Positions 45,862 to 58,077 of a stretch of 64,000 nt of DNA are shown here, piece by piece. Positions within the stretch are counted from its first letter, which is position 1; each line of letters opens with the position of its first letter. The stretch comes from Asterias amurensis. Taxonomy: Eukaryota > Echinodermata > Asteroidea > Forcipulatida > Asteriidae. The DNA lies in NCBI RefSeq assembly GCF_032118995.1, contig NC_092650.1, positions 21,204,501 to 21,268,500 of the forward strand, given 5' to 3'. The notes under the pieces are model-generated. The model was not told the DNA's origin. It did no database searches and saw only the letters and a program-made list of their open reading frames with translations. The position numbers and the translations under genes are program-made.

Positions 45862-46205
45862 TAATAGCCTGAACATGCTCAAAATAACAAACCTGTGAAA
45901 ATTTGAACTCATGGTCGTCGAAGTTGCGAGATAATAATGGATGGGAAAAAAAACCTTGTCACGGCGAAGTTGTGTACTTTCAGATGCTCGATTTCGGGAC
46001 CTCAAAATCTAATTATGAGGTCTCGAAATCATACTCAAATATTTAAGTTGAAAATTACTTCTTTCCCGAAAACGACGTTTCTTCAGAGGGAGCCAGTTCT
46101 CACCATGTTTTATATTATCAACAGCTCTCTATTGCTTGTTACCAAGTAAGGTTTTATGCTAACAATTGTTTTGAGTAATCACCAATAATATCCAGTGACT
46201 TTTAG
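45862..46205. repeat. AGGCAGTGG MITE, reverse orientation, decayed left end
   Basis: 'aaaataacaaacctgtgaaa', 'gagggagccagttctcacca' and the right end 'gagtaatcaccaataatatc' with 'cagtgacttttagg'. It begins about 65 bp after the P450 stop codon and probably lies in or next to the 3' UTR. Confidence 0.6.
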
Positions 46206-46209
46206 GTAC

Positions 46210-47781
46210 AATTCGTCGCGTTATTCTCATATTGACGAATCGGCAATTTTGAGCAAATTTGGGTTTTTGCAGTTTTGGGGTTAGTTTGTCTTCTGAATTC
46301 ATTTCTGAAAGTTTTGAACCGAAATAACATCTCCTTTTTAAGATATAGAGTCTTAAAGTTGGCGAATATTTTGAAGGCTAATGAACGTTTCTTGACATAC
46401 TGACGAATAAGTGATTCGCCACTCCATAAACACATAAATATACAGTTTTGTTTTTTACATAGTGACGAATAGGCAAATGCGCTGGTAACCACTCCATTTA
46501 AGTGACGTATGAATGGTATGCCAGGTACCATCGGGTTTCTCTGAAATGAGGTCAGTTGTTACGGTTTCATAATGCGGGTCACTCGAAGCTAAAACATAAT
46601 TTTAGATAAAAGGAACATAGTTTTGAGGTAAGCATAGCTCTGAAAGACAGATTATTTCAAACTGACTTTATAGATTAGTTTGTATTATTCAGTCCGTTCA
46701 ATCTTCAAGCTAATCTTAGTAATTCAGGTACCTATCGTGCCGAAAAAAGTTAATTGTGGGCACTATACTTGTTAAATTGTCAAGTCTAAAAGATGTTGCT
46801 CATGCTTGGTATTTTTTGTCAGGATTTGCTCTTACTTCAAGAATGAATAATGCTTATTCTGTTTTCCAATAATGTGGCAACATTGAGTGAAGCCTCGAGT
46901 CTGGATGGAATACATTCAACAGTAATATGATTTTATAAATCAATGGTTTTACCAATAATTGTTTTGGAGCATATATTATAATTCTTATCGTATACCAGAA
47001 TTTCCTGTTGTAGCCTAAACAATCTTTGATTGTTAAATGAAATCTTTCAAAAGTAGTTCAAACAAAATCAAATGATTATTCCAAGAAGGAATAACTTGGA
47101 CAAATTACATACCTCCCAATTACTGTGATATCTGGAGGTTAACAAGACCAAAATGAAATGGAAAATCTCATGTGTACTCCCTTTTAATATATGGAAGTTT
47201 TGTCTGTTTTTTTTTTTTTTTAGTCCGGTCTGAATATACGTTAAACCTCACCCCCCCCCCCCCAATCCACACTGTGCAAATGACACCCATCCCCTCCGAC
47301 CTCATCAACCCCACCCTCTCCCCCCACCCCCAAAAAGAAGGAATTATGGACCAGTGATTCGCTCAGGATTTAACAGTTAGTCTTCAATTTAACACAAATG
47401 AAAAACAAGGACACGTTAAGTTACGTGCATTAATGTTAATATTACTGACGAATAAGCCCAAGCGCGTAGACTTATTTCTTTACATACCGACGAATCGGGC
47501 ACAAAAAGTGACGAATAGGCGCGTAAACGAGAACAATGTTTTTTTACATACTGACGAATAGGTTTAAAAGGCTATATTGGTTATTTTAGGTCGTTTCATT
47601 TTAAATAAAATAAACAAATACCTTCTATACATTCCTAGAAACATACCTTCCATTTTGCAAGTGATAATGTATGATACAAAGATATGAAAGCAATGGATGA
47701 ATACGCGTCAAAACTTCAAAGTGGATTTACTCGGAATGCACTTTTTCCCGATTCGTCACTATGAGAAAAACGCGACGAATT
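46210..47781. mobile_element. TIR element with repeated TGACGAATAGG motifs
   Basis: The left end AATTCGTCGCGTTATTCTCA and 'tattgacgaatcgg' is mirrored by the right end 'ccgattcgtcactatgag' and 'aaaacgcgacgaatt'. GACGAATA/GACGAATC recurs inside at about 46233, 46403, 46463, 47446, 47489, 47511 and 47542, often preceded by ACATAC/ACATAG. All lie within the outer 350 bp on each side. No transposase frame exists. Superfamily unknown. Confidence 0.65.
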
Positions 47782-47911
47782 CACTCGAACAATTCTGAAC
47801 ACATAGTGGGCGGACAATTAAGATTTTGATTTCACGGTGATGGTTATGTTATGATAGTTGTATATAACTTCACTAGAATAATTTAACACTGAATAAGTTT
47901 GACAGCAACTG

Positions 47912-48152
47912 TATAAATATAAATATTAATAGTAAACTTGCGGGTACAACCATGGGTAGAAACTGGTGGCTCCGAAAAGAGCCGGTTTGGTCTCGACGTT
48001 TCGAACAGTATACTCTGCTCGTCTTCAGGAGAGCAGGGTATACTGTTTGAAACGTCGAGACCAAACCGGCTCTTTTCAGAGCCACCACTCCTTCAAAAGA
48101 GTTTTTACCCATGGTTGTACCCGCAAGTTTACTATTAATATTTATATTTATA
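47912..48152. mobile_element. Near-perfect foldback element (GCGGGTACAACCATGGG)
   Basis: The outer 50 bases on each side are almost exact complements (AACTTGCGGGTACAACCATG and its mirror). Inside, 'gagccggtttggtctcgacg' and 'cgtcgagaccaaaccggctc' pair again around 'cttcaggagagcag'. The whole 241 bp folds as one hairpin. Confidence 0.8.
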
Positions 48153-48253
48153 GTTGCTCTTATTCTCCACACCATGCAAAGCTTCAAACACCATTAAGTT
48201 TGAATCTGCATAGACATGACCGCAAATACTTGGTACAGGGATCGTTATGCGTG

Positions 48254-48324
48254 GAATGAGGTGCATGCTGGTCTAGCTAGTGATCAAGTTTTGATTGCTA
48301 GCTAGACCAGCATGCACCTCATTC
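48254..48324. repeat. 27-bp perfect hairpin at the head of unit 1
   Basis: Arms 48254-48280 and 48298-48324 are exact complements (GAATGAGGTGCATGCTGGTC…). The 17-base loop is TGATCAAGTTTTGATTG. Confidence 0.85.
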
Positions 48325-49027
48325 AACAGTTAGCGCTTGCGCAATGGGTATTCGCGAAAAGTTATATGTATCGTAATGCTGATTTCCTTGTAAATTGTAA
48401 TGGTGATATCGGACATTGTATTATCATAAACTCAACAGGTCAAGGGTCACTAGTCATGACGTGTGGATACATTATGAATATTCAACAAGCGTTTTCATCA
48501 TTGTTGATTTCCGAAAACTGTTTAGAAGAAAATCCAAAGATACCATTAATTGTTTGAACTATTCTGATAGAAATATACAAACTTTATCTACTTGCCGGTC
48601 TAATGATTCCATAGGTTAATACACTGTTTTTTCTTCTTTTTATGAGTAAAATAGTATTGCTGGTTTTGTTGATTTTTGCTCGAAGTACCTGTAAAAAAAA
48701 TTGCAATCATGTGAATAATATTCATTTACACATTTGAGAGGTGAACTAACTAAACATGCCAGGTTACGGTCGGGAAAAAAGTACCTGCATTATAAACTCA
48801 GACTTATAAGTACCGGGACACTGTTAGGACCTGACAGCTCGCTGTGTCATCACAGGTAATCGCATCATAAATCATAAAGTTATTGGAAATGGTATTACTT
48901 TGCAGACGACAAGTAAAAATAAAAGCTCGTAAAGTGCAAATCACTGAATCACTGAAGAAGAAAAAACAAGGCAAAACAATTTATAACAAAGGTATAACTC
49001 TGTTTTAAGATGTAACGAAGAAAAAAA

Positions 49028-49808
49028 GATAATGACCTAACGTTTCGACCCTATAGGCCGATCCAAGTGCTGGGCCTATAGTTTTGTGCACAAAGACATG
49101 AGAAAATCGTTTTCCTTTTCACTTTTTTATGGGATTGAATGTCTTCCTTGATAATCCATGAAGTTTCCTTGATATGGCTGCTTGATATAACAACGTACTA
49201 CATTCTTGAAGTTTTTAAGCAGAAAGTAAAATACTGAAATTCTGACAAAATACCCTGCCGATGTAATGCATTTTAGCGACATTTATGCAGGTTCTGCGTC
49301 TTTGATCCCTAACTCGCCTAAGACAAGCACCTTTTCCAAGATGATTCGGCTTATTTTTTTGTGTGCAAATATTTTTGGTCAGTGATCTACATTGGTATAT
49401 CATGGTGTCCTGTTAAGGAAATTGTGTTATTCGTTGAGGAAAACATTTAATTTCTATAAAGAGTGAAAAGGAACATGATTTCCTCATGTCTTTGTGCACA
49501 AAACTGGGCACATGCACACCCCAGCCGCGGTGATAAACACTTGCGCGCCCGGTGCGCGTCGGATCGGTCTATAGCAAAGACCTTCTTTCGAGAAAGACTT
49601 AGGCCCCTTTAGAATCCACGGCTTTGGCTTTGGATTCGGCTTCAGGCTCCGTTCTCTCGTCTGAAGCCCCGAACACCGAGCACGTATACGCAAAGTACGC
49701 GCACATGCCAAAAAACAACCGCGGGGCCAAGTTAGTCTGAGCCGAATCTTGAGCCGAAGCCTTGATTCGAAAAGGGCCTATACTTACGGTCGAAACGTCA
49801 GGCCATTA
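49028..49808. mobile_element. Nested inverted elements inside unit 1
   Basis: Outer pair: 'cctaacgtttcgaccctata' with 'ggcc' against 'ggcctatacttacggtcgaaa' with 'cgtcagg'. Inner pair: 'agttttgtgcacaaagacatg' (49078) against 'catgtctttgtgcacaaaact' (49506). A CCCTTT…AAAGGG palindrome (49598-49780) lies between. The same nest is in unit 2, about 4494 bp later. Confidence 0.6.
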
Positions 49809-52688
49809 ACTACTTTGCGGTGTTTATAGACCTTTATCACGGTGTGGCCATCATGATTTTAATCCATTCCAACTCATTGTCAAGTCACCAAGCTGAGGCT
49901 GGACGCATTTTTTTCTTTCGTATCACACGCTGGCCACGGGGTCAACAGTGAAGGGATTCGGGAAAGCGCTCATACATTCTGCGTGTCTGCGATGGCCAAC
50001 GTGTGGTACGGAGAACAAAAAATGCAGGCTGGGCGAAATAATAGTCTGGTGCCATCCGCAATGAATGTTAGCATTCAATACTGATACTGGAAATAGGGAA
50101 CATGACCAAGATGGTGACAGCGTGATTAAGGTCTGTACCATAGATCCTTGCGGTTGGTATTAGCAATTTCCAAAAGCTACTTCTATGTTCTCTATAAATA
50201 CAATTAGCAACAAAAATTGGTAACAATAGAACAGAAGAAAAGTATTTAGTGTAGGCTATACAAAGTTACTAAGATATAGTTATAATTAAATAGCCTTTAT
50301 TGTTTGTAGAGGTGTATTATTCATGCACGAGAAAGTTCCCTTTTACTTGCAATTTCGTTGTATGCACATTACTGGCGGGCTGGGTTCTTTATGTACTTCT
50401 ATCATCTATCATCATGGCTTATGCAGACTTTAATTATATGAATAATTAATCTTGCAAATATATAAAAAAAAAAAAAATTGCAGATTGCCAAATTCCAGTT
50501 GCATTATCAAAGAAAGTAATAGTTTGTTAATAAGTGTACTCTGACAAATTCAAATGGATTACTTTGTGTGATTTCTTCAGCTCTCTTTCAAACACTTGGA
50601 ACCTGCTAATCTGGTCTGAAGCGAAAAACATAAAATTATTACCATTTAAAATGTATTGTTTTTGTTTATTTATAAGGACTGTTTGATGTTTTCACCCCAG
50701 TTTACCCTAGTGAATCGGAAGTAGGAATTAATCTCACGACCTCCTCCAATCAGTCCTTAAATACTAACTTATAAATAAGCCATTTACAAACTATGCCGTC
50801 CAAAGTGTAGGTTGATACTTTGACTGGCCTTCTTAAAGACCTGCTTGAACGAAAATGTCAGGTCGTGAACTTTGCTGAATTTCACTTAAAATGTTTTAAA
50901 TGAATAAGGAAATCGAGGAAATATGATTATATACAGCTTTCAATTGTGTAAAAAAAACAATCATTTCGAATGCCCTTATCCAGCGCTTTTCTGAGAGATT
51001 TGAGAAAAGCCCCGTTACATAACCACTCTCAAAACGTCATAGTTGGGAGCTCCAATTTGTAAAGCCGCTTTGTTGCAGCGTGGAGGTATAACAAAGCAAA
51101 CTCCCAGACAAGACGTCAGCGGTATTGTCCTTTGACTTGTGCCGTCCACGGCGGAAGTGTTTTAATTTTTCAAAACCTTTAGGTTGAGCCTGATTTTTTT
51201 AATCGATAATTGTACACAAATCAAAATTACATTAAAATGGTGAACAAGTGCTTTATAAACAAGTTAAAATACAATTTCCGTTAAAAACATTCCGCTCAGG
51301 TAGCTGTTCAAAAATGTCGAGTGCATTCCTACCATTTTTAAAAATGTGAATCCTGCCCTTTATTTTGGTTCATTTTTTTTTTACTCAACTTCAACAAGTT
51401 TATCAACCGCTTGTTTTGTATGGGTTTTCCAAGGAAACAAAATCAGTTGTATTATCTATTGATACATAAATATTTATTACCAATACACTGATGCTTCACA
51501 TGATCACGGGCTATAATATCTAGGCATACAGGAGGAAACATACCCGCATTAAAATCAAACAAATCGTGTAGTCTCTCATAAAGTCAACCTTGGGATTTCC
51601 ATGATGAATTCAAAAAGAGAGAAACGTGATTGTAGGTTTATGTAAACAAGTAAATAAGAACTTCATGGTACGACTAAAAGACTAACTGAGTGAGCTTTTG
51701 TAGCAACAACGACTTATTCTCATGAAATGAAGGGGGGGGGGGTCAAGAAAGTTCAAGAAGTTTGTCCCTTGCATTGCATATGATGCAGTAGTTGTTGCTA
51801 TACGGAAATTCATGGAGTTTTTCTACTTTAAGTTTGTAATTGCTAACATTAGATAATTTATTTTGCTAACATACAGTTGCTGAATGCTGATAGTGTTAGC
51901 ACTTTATGTAATCCACCATAATTATCATTAACTAACTAAACTGACAAACCTGTAGAAATTTGAAAATAGCGAAAAACCGACTAGGCCTACGCATTTGTTT
52001 TGCATGCATGACATTGATGCAAACAACAACAAAACGTTTGTATTTAAGTGCTAACATTGGATAATTTTTTTGCTAACAGACAGTTGCTGACAGTGTTAGC
52101 ACTTTATGCAATCCACCAACTAAACTGACAAACCTGTAGAAATTTGAGATCGATCGGCTATCTGGGTCACGAGAAAATAGTGAAAATCGACTAGGCCTAC
52201 ACACTTTTTTGCATGACATTGATGCAACAAAACATGAATAAAATGCTGACTAAGCGATAAACTCCAAACGCAAAGTTGAGTTATTTATTTCTCATCAAAA
52301 ACATAACATTCAGGCAGAAACATTTCAAGGGATTGTTTCTACTATCATCATTATTAGACCATGTAAGTTTGATGTAAATCTGTGATCTTCACGTTTTCTG
52401 TAACGTTCCTTTGAGCTCTTGTTCCATCTGTTAGACTAAACACGGTTGTTTATATAATACGTAAACAAGTAAAACACGATTCATATTAAAAGTTTTAACA
52501 AATAAAAAACCTGTTGTTTGATTAAAAAAAACCTGTTGACACTTTTGATAAGAAAAACATAAACAACGGCATGGTAAGGGGATAAATATGGAGAGAAGAG
52601 AAATAGTATTTTGTTTACTCAATATTAAAACTAAAACTACTTAGGCCAACAAGATATAATAGTACTGTACTATACGGTTTATGCAATT

Positions 52689-55600
52689 AGTTTGACTCTG
52701 CATAGACATGACCGCAAATACTTGGTACGGGGATCGTTATGCGTGGAATGAGGTGCATGCTGGTCTAGCTAGTGATCAAGTGTTGATTGCTAGCTAGACC
52801 AGCATGCACCTCATTCAACAGTTAGCGCTTGCGCAATGGGTATTCGCGAAAAGTTATATGTATCGTAATGCTGATTTCCTTGTAAATTGTAATGGTGATA
52901 TCGGACATTGTATTATCATAAACTCAACAGGTCAAGGGTCACTAGTCATGACGTGTGGATACATTATGAATATTCAACAAGCGTTTTCATCATTGTTGAT
53001 TTCCGAAAACTGTTTAGAAGAAAATCCAAAGATACCATTAATTATTTGAACTATTCTGATAGAAATATACAAACTTTATCTACTTGCCGGTCTAATGATT
53101 CCATAGGTTAATACACTGTTTTTTCTTCTTTTTATGAGTAAAATATTATTGCTGGTTTTGTTGATTTTTGCTCGAAGTACCTGTAAAAAAAATTGCAATC
53201 ATGTGAATAATATTCATTTATACATTTGAGAGGTGAACTAACTAAACATGCCAGCTTACGGTCGGGAAAAAAGTACCTGCATTATAAACTTAGACTTATA
53301 AGTACCGGGACACTGTTAGGACCTGACAGCTCGCTGTGTCATCACAGGTAATCACATCATAAATCATAAAGTTATTGGAAATGGTATTACTTTGCAGACG
53401 ACAAGTAAAAATAAAAGCTCGTAAAGTGCAAATCACTGAATCACTGAAGAAGAAAAAAACAAGGCAAAACAATTTATAACAAAGGTATAATTCTGTTTTA
53501 AGATGTAACGAAGAAAAAAAAGATAATGACCTAACGTTTCGACCCTATAGGCCGATCCAAGTGCTGGGCCTATAGTTTTGTGCACAAAGACATGAGAAAA
53601 TCGTTTTCCTTTTCACTTTTTTATGGGATTGAATGTCTTCTTTGATAATCCATGAAATTTCCTTGATATGGCTGCTTGATATAACAACGTACTACATTCT
53701 TGAAGTTTTTAAGCAGAAAGTAAAATACTGAAATTCTGACAAAATACCCTGCCGATGTAATGCATTTTAGCGACATTTATGCAGGTTCTGCGTCTTTGAC
53801 CCCTAACTCGCCTAAGACAAGCACCTTTTTCAAGATGATTCGGCTTATTTTTTTGTGTGCAAATATTTTTGGTCAGTGATCTACATTGGTATATCATGGT
53901 GTCCTGTTAAGGAAATTGTGTTATTCGTTGAGGAAAACATTTAATTTCTATAAAGAGTGAAAATGAACATGATTTCCTCATGTCTTTGTGCACAAAACTG
54001 GGCACATGTACACCCCAGCCGCGGTGATAAACACTTGCGCGCCCGGTGCGCGTCGGATCGGTCTATAGCAAAGACCTTCTTTCGAGAAAGACTTAGGCCC
54101 CTTTAGAATCCACGGCTTTAACTTTGGATTCGGCTTCAGGCTCCGTTCTCTCGTCTGAAGCCCCGAACACCGAGCACGTATACGCAAAGTACGCGCACAT
54201 GCCAAAAAACAACCGCGGGGCCAAGTTAGTCTGAGCCGAATCTTGAGCTGAAGCCTTGATTCGAAAAGGGCCTATACTTACGGTCGAAACGTCAGGCCAT
54301 TAACTACTTTGCGGTGTTTATAGACCTTTATCACGGTGTGGCCATCATGATTTTAATCCATTCCAACTCATTGTCAAGTCACCAAGCTGAGGCTGGACGC
54401 ATTTTTTTTCTTTCGTATCACACGCTGGCCACGGGGTCAACAGTGAAGGGATTCGGGAAAGCGCTCATACATTCTGCGTGTCTGCGATGGCCAACGTGTG
54501 GTACGGAGAACAAAAAATGCAGGCTGGGCGAAATAATAGTCTGGTGCCATCCCAATGAATGTTAGCATTCAATACTGATACTGGAAATGGGGAACATGAC
54601 CAAGATGGTGACAGCGTGATTAAGGTCTGTACCATAGATCCTTACGGTTGGTATTAGCAATTTCCAAAAGCTACTTCTATGTTCTCTATAAATACAATTA
54701 GCAACAAAAATTGGTAACAATAGAACAGAAGAAAAGTATTTAGTGTAGGCTATACAAAGTTACTAAGATCTAGTTATAATTAAATAGCCTTTATTGTTTG
54801 TAGAGGTGTATTATTCATGCACGAGAAAGTTCCCTTTTACTTGCAATTTCGTTGTATGCACATTACCGGCGGGCTGGGTTCTTTATGTACTTCTATCATC
54901 TATCATCATGGCTTATGTAGACTTTAATTATATGAATAATTAATCTTGCAAATATATAAAAAAAAATTGCAGATTGCCAAATTCCAGTTGCATTATCAAA
55001 GAAAGTAATAGTTTGTTAATAAGTGTACTCTGACAAATTCAAATGGATTACTTTGTGTGATTTCTTCAGTCTGAAGCGAAAAACATAAAATTATTACCAT
55101 TTAAAATGTATTGTTTTTGTTTATTTAAAAGGACTGTTTGATGTTTTCACCCCAGTTTACCCTAGTGAATCGGAAGAAGGAATTAATCTCACGACCTCCT
55201 CCAATCAGTTCTTAAATACTAACTTATAAATAAGCCATTTACAAACTATGCCGTCCAAAGTGTAGGTTGATACTTTGACTGGTTTTCTTAAAGACCTGCT
55301 CGAACGAAAATGTCAGGTCGTGAACTTTGCTGAATTTCACTTAAAATGTTTTCAATGAATAAGGAAATCGAGGAAATATGATTATATACAGATTTCAATT
55401 GTGTAAAAAAAACAATCATTTCGAATGCCCTTATCCAGCGCTTTTCTGAGAGATTTGAGAAAAGCCCCGTTACATAACCACTCTCAAAACGTCATAGTTG
55501 AGAGCTCCAATTTGTAAAGCCGCTTTGTTGCAGCGTGGAGGTATAACAAAGCAAACTCCCAGACAAGACGTCAGCGGTATTGTCCTTTGACTTGTGCCGT

Positions 55601-57152
55601 CCACGGCGGAAGTGTTTTAATTTTTCAAAACCTTTAGGTTGAGCCTGATTTTTTTAATCAATAACTGTACACAAATCAAAATTACATTAAAATGGTGAAC
55701 AAGTGCTTTATAAACAAGTTAAAATACAATTTCCGTTAAAAACATTCCGCTCAGGTAGCTGTTCAAAAATGTCGAGTGCATTCCTACCATTTTTAAAAAT
55801 GTGAATCCTGCCCTTTATTTTGGTTCAATTTTTTTTTACTCAACTTCAACAAGTTTATCAACAGCTTGTTTTGTATGGGTTTTCCAAGGAAACAAAATCA
55901 TTTGTATTATCTATTGATACATGAATATTTATTACCAATACACTGATGCTTCACATGATCACGGGCTATAATATCTAGACATACAGGAGGAAACATACCC
56001 GCATTAAAATCAAACAAATCGTGTAGTCTCTCATAATGTCAACCTTGGGATTTCCATGATGAATTCAAAAAGAGAGAAACGTGATTGTAGGTTTATGTAA
56101 ACAAGTAAATAAGAACTTCATGGTACGACTAAAAGACTAACTGAGTGAGCTTTTGTAGCAATAACGACTTATTCACATGAAATGAAGGGGGGGGGGGGGT
56201 CAAGAAAGTTCAAGAAGTTTGTCCCTTGCATTGCATATGATGCAGTAGTTGTTGCTATACGGAAATTCATGGAGTTTTTCTACTTTAAGTTTGTATCTAA
56301 TTGCTAACATTAGATAATTTATTTTGCTAACATACAGTTGCTGAATGCTGATAGTGTTAGCACTTTATGTAATCCACCATAATTATCATTAACTAAATAA
56401 CTAAACTGACAAACCTGTAGAAATTTGAAAATAGTGAAAAACCGACTAGGCCTACGCATTTGTTTTGCATGCATGACATTGATGCAAACAACAACAAAAC
56501 GTTTGTATTTAAGTGCTAACATTGGATAATTTTTTTGCTAACAGACAGTTGCTGACAGTGTTAGCACTTTATGCAATCCACCAACTAAACTGACAAACCT
56601 GTAGAAATTTGAGATCGATCGGCTATCTGGGTCACGAGAAAATAGTGAAAATCGACTAGGCCTACACACTTTTTTGCATGACATTGATGAAACAAAACAT
56701 GAATAAAATGCTGACTAAGCGATAAACTCCAAACGCAAAGTTGAGTTATTTATTTCTCATCAAAAACATAACATTCAGGCAGAAACATTTCAAGGGATTG
56801 TTTCTACTATCATCATTATTAGACCATGTAAGTTTGATGTAAATCTGTGATCTTCACGTTTTCTGTAACGTTCCTTTGAGCTCTTGTTCCATCTGTTAGA
56901 CTAAACACGGTTGTTTATATTATACGTAAACAAGTAAAACACGATTCATATTAAAAGTTTTAACAAATAAAAAACCTGTTGTTTGATTAAAAAACCTTTT
57001 GACACTTTTGATAAGAAAAACATAAACAACGGCATGGTAAGGGGATAAATATGGAGAGAAGAGAAATAGTATTTTGTTTACTCAATATTAAAACTAAAAC
57101 TACTTAGGCCAACAAGATATAATAGTACTGTACTATACGGCTTATGCAATTT
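52689..57152 (+). repeat. Tandem segmental duplication, unit 2
   Basis: Follows unit 1 directly, beginning AGTTTGACTCTGCATAG. It is about 28 bp shorter, mainly through a deletion of about 34 bp near 55069 ('ttcttcagtctgaagcg'). The head hairpin is retained at 52746-52816. Sequence continues past the unit end into a region shared with 59270-59580. Confidence 0.9.
52746..52816. repeat. 27-bp perfect hairpin at the head of unit 2
   Basis: Same arms as in unit 1; the loop differs by one base (TGATCAAGTGTTGATTG). Confidence 0.85.
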
Positions 57153-57367
57153 ATAGATCGTAATTAAGTAATGCCCTAAAATATCGCCTTGGCATGGAAA
57201 TGATCTGCGCACATACATTTTGTATTCGTTGTTTTGGTTCAGATTTTAACTATAAAAACAACTAATTTATCAATCAGCTTTCAGTAAAATATAATGTGCC
57301 TACTGGTTGGTGTACAGCCTAGAAAAGGTTACAAACTATCACATCCAAGTAGCATGATGAAACATTC

Positions 57368-57462
57368 GCCTCTCTTATTACTTATGCATGACGTCGTAGT
57401 TCTTACCCAAGAGGCTGGGCGCACGTTCCCCATCACTTGCAGTGGCTGCGCCCATTGTCCAT
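57368..57462. repeat. GCCTCTCTTATTACTTATGC MITE, left part
   Basis: Matches the left two thirds of 30150-30300 up to 'cagtggctgcgcccattg', then is cut by a fragment of another element. Confidence 0.6.
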
Positions 57463-57463
57463 T

Positions 57464-57550
57464 GATATAGAATAGAAAAACTAGATCGGCCGCGCGTACA
57501 TGATGCGCGGGTTCTAGCATGGGACCGCCATTGCCTATCTCCCGTGTACA
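57464..57550. repeat. Fragment of the CATAGATATAGAAT hAT-like MITE
   Basis: 'gatatagaatagaaaaacta' and 'gatcggccgcgcgtac' match an end of 63397-63695; 'cgccattgcctatctcccgt' matches its interior. Confidence 0.55.
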
Positions 57551-57556
57551 TTATCT

Positions 57557-58030
57557 GGGCCCAATTTCATAGCGCTGCTTAACGGTAAGCAAATTTGCGT
57601 GCTTACTGTAGCAGAAAAAAATTGCTTAAGCCTTAGCGTATTTCACAGGTTAGCACAAAAATTGGGCGGCCAGGGCCCAATTTCATAGAGCTGCTTAAGC
57701 ACAAAGTTTTGCTTAAGCAAAAAAATCCTTGCCTAGTAAAATTAATTTACCGGTCAAAACTCCACTCAATTGTTATGCTAAGTAAACAATAGCTAAATAC
57801 CAGTCACAAGCAATGTGTATGGCATGACATTTTTGCCAGTAACATGTGTAAAACAAGCAAGCTATTTTCGTGCTTAAGCAATTTTTTTGCTGAAGCAGCT
57901 CTATGAAATTGGCCCCATATTGCGTGTTTACTTCGGATTTGCATTGTGACGTCATTTATTTTCGTGCGGTAAGCACCGGAAGGTTAGCATGCCTTTTCGT
58001 GTGCTTACGGTTAGCAGCGCTATGAAATAG
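57557..58030. mobile_element. CAATTTCATAGCGCTGCTTA element with a nested relative
   Basis: GGGCCCAATTTCATAGCGCT at the left and AGCAGCGCTATGAAATAG at the right. It is interrupted by 57673-57915. Without it the element matches the shell at 18705-19696. Confidence 0.7.
57673..57915. mobile_element. Nested element GGGCCCAATTTCATAGAGCT
   Basis: GGGCCCAATTTCATAGAGCT and AGCTCTATGAAATTGGCCCC are inverted ends. It is a cousin of its host with 'gag' for 'gcg', so a family member has jumped into a family member. Confidence 0.7.
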
Positions 58031-58077
58031 AAATTGCAAAGTAAGCACAAAATCGGCAGCTAGGCAGCGCTAGCGCT

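Larger units (their letters stand above)
48197..52688 (+). repeat. Tandem segmental duplication, unit 1 (4.49 kb)
   Basis: Starts at AGTTTGAATCTGCATAG and ends at 'tatgcaatt'. Unit 2 follows with no gap and differs by only occasional substitutions and small indels. The unit contains a hairpin (48254-48324), nested inverted elements (49028-49808), the CGTATCACACGCTGGCCA palindrome and two GCAGTGTTAGCACT blocks. Short open frames near its start are conserved only because the whole unit is. No recognisable gene. Confidence 0.9.

Noticed and set aside
48312..48557. 81-codon frame starting MHLIQQLALAQ, also at 52804-53049
   Set aside because: Conserved only because the whole 4.49-kb unit is duplicated; it begins in the hairpin arm, has no known motif and is absent from the older partial copy's range.
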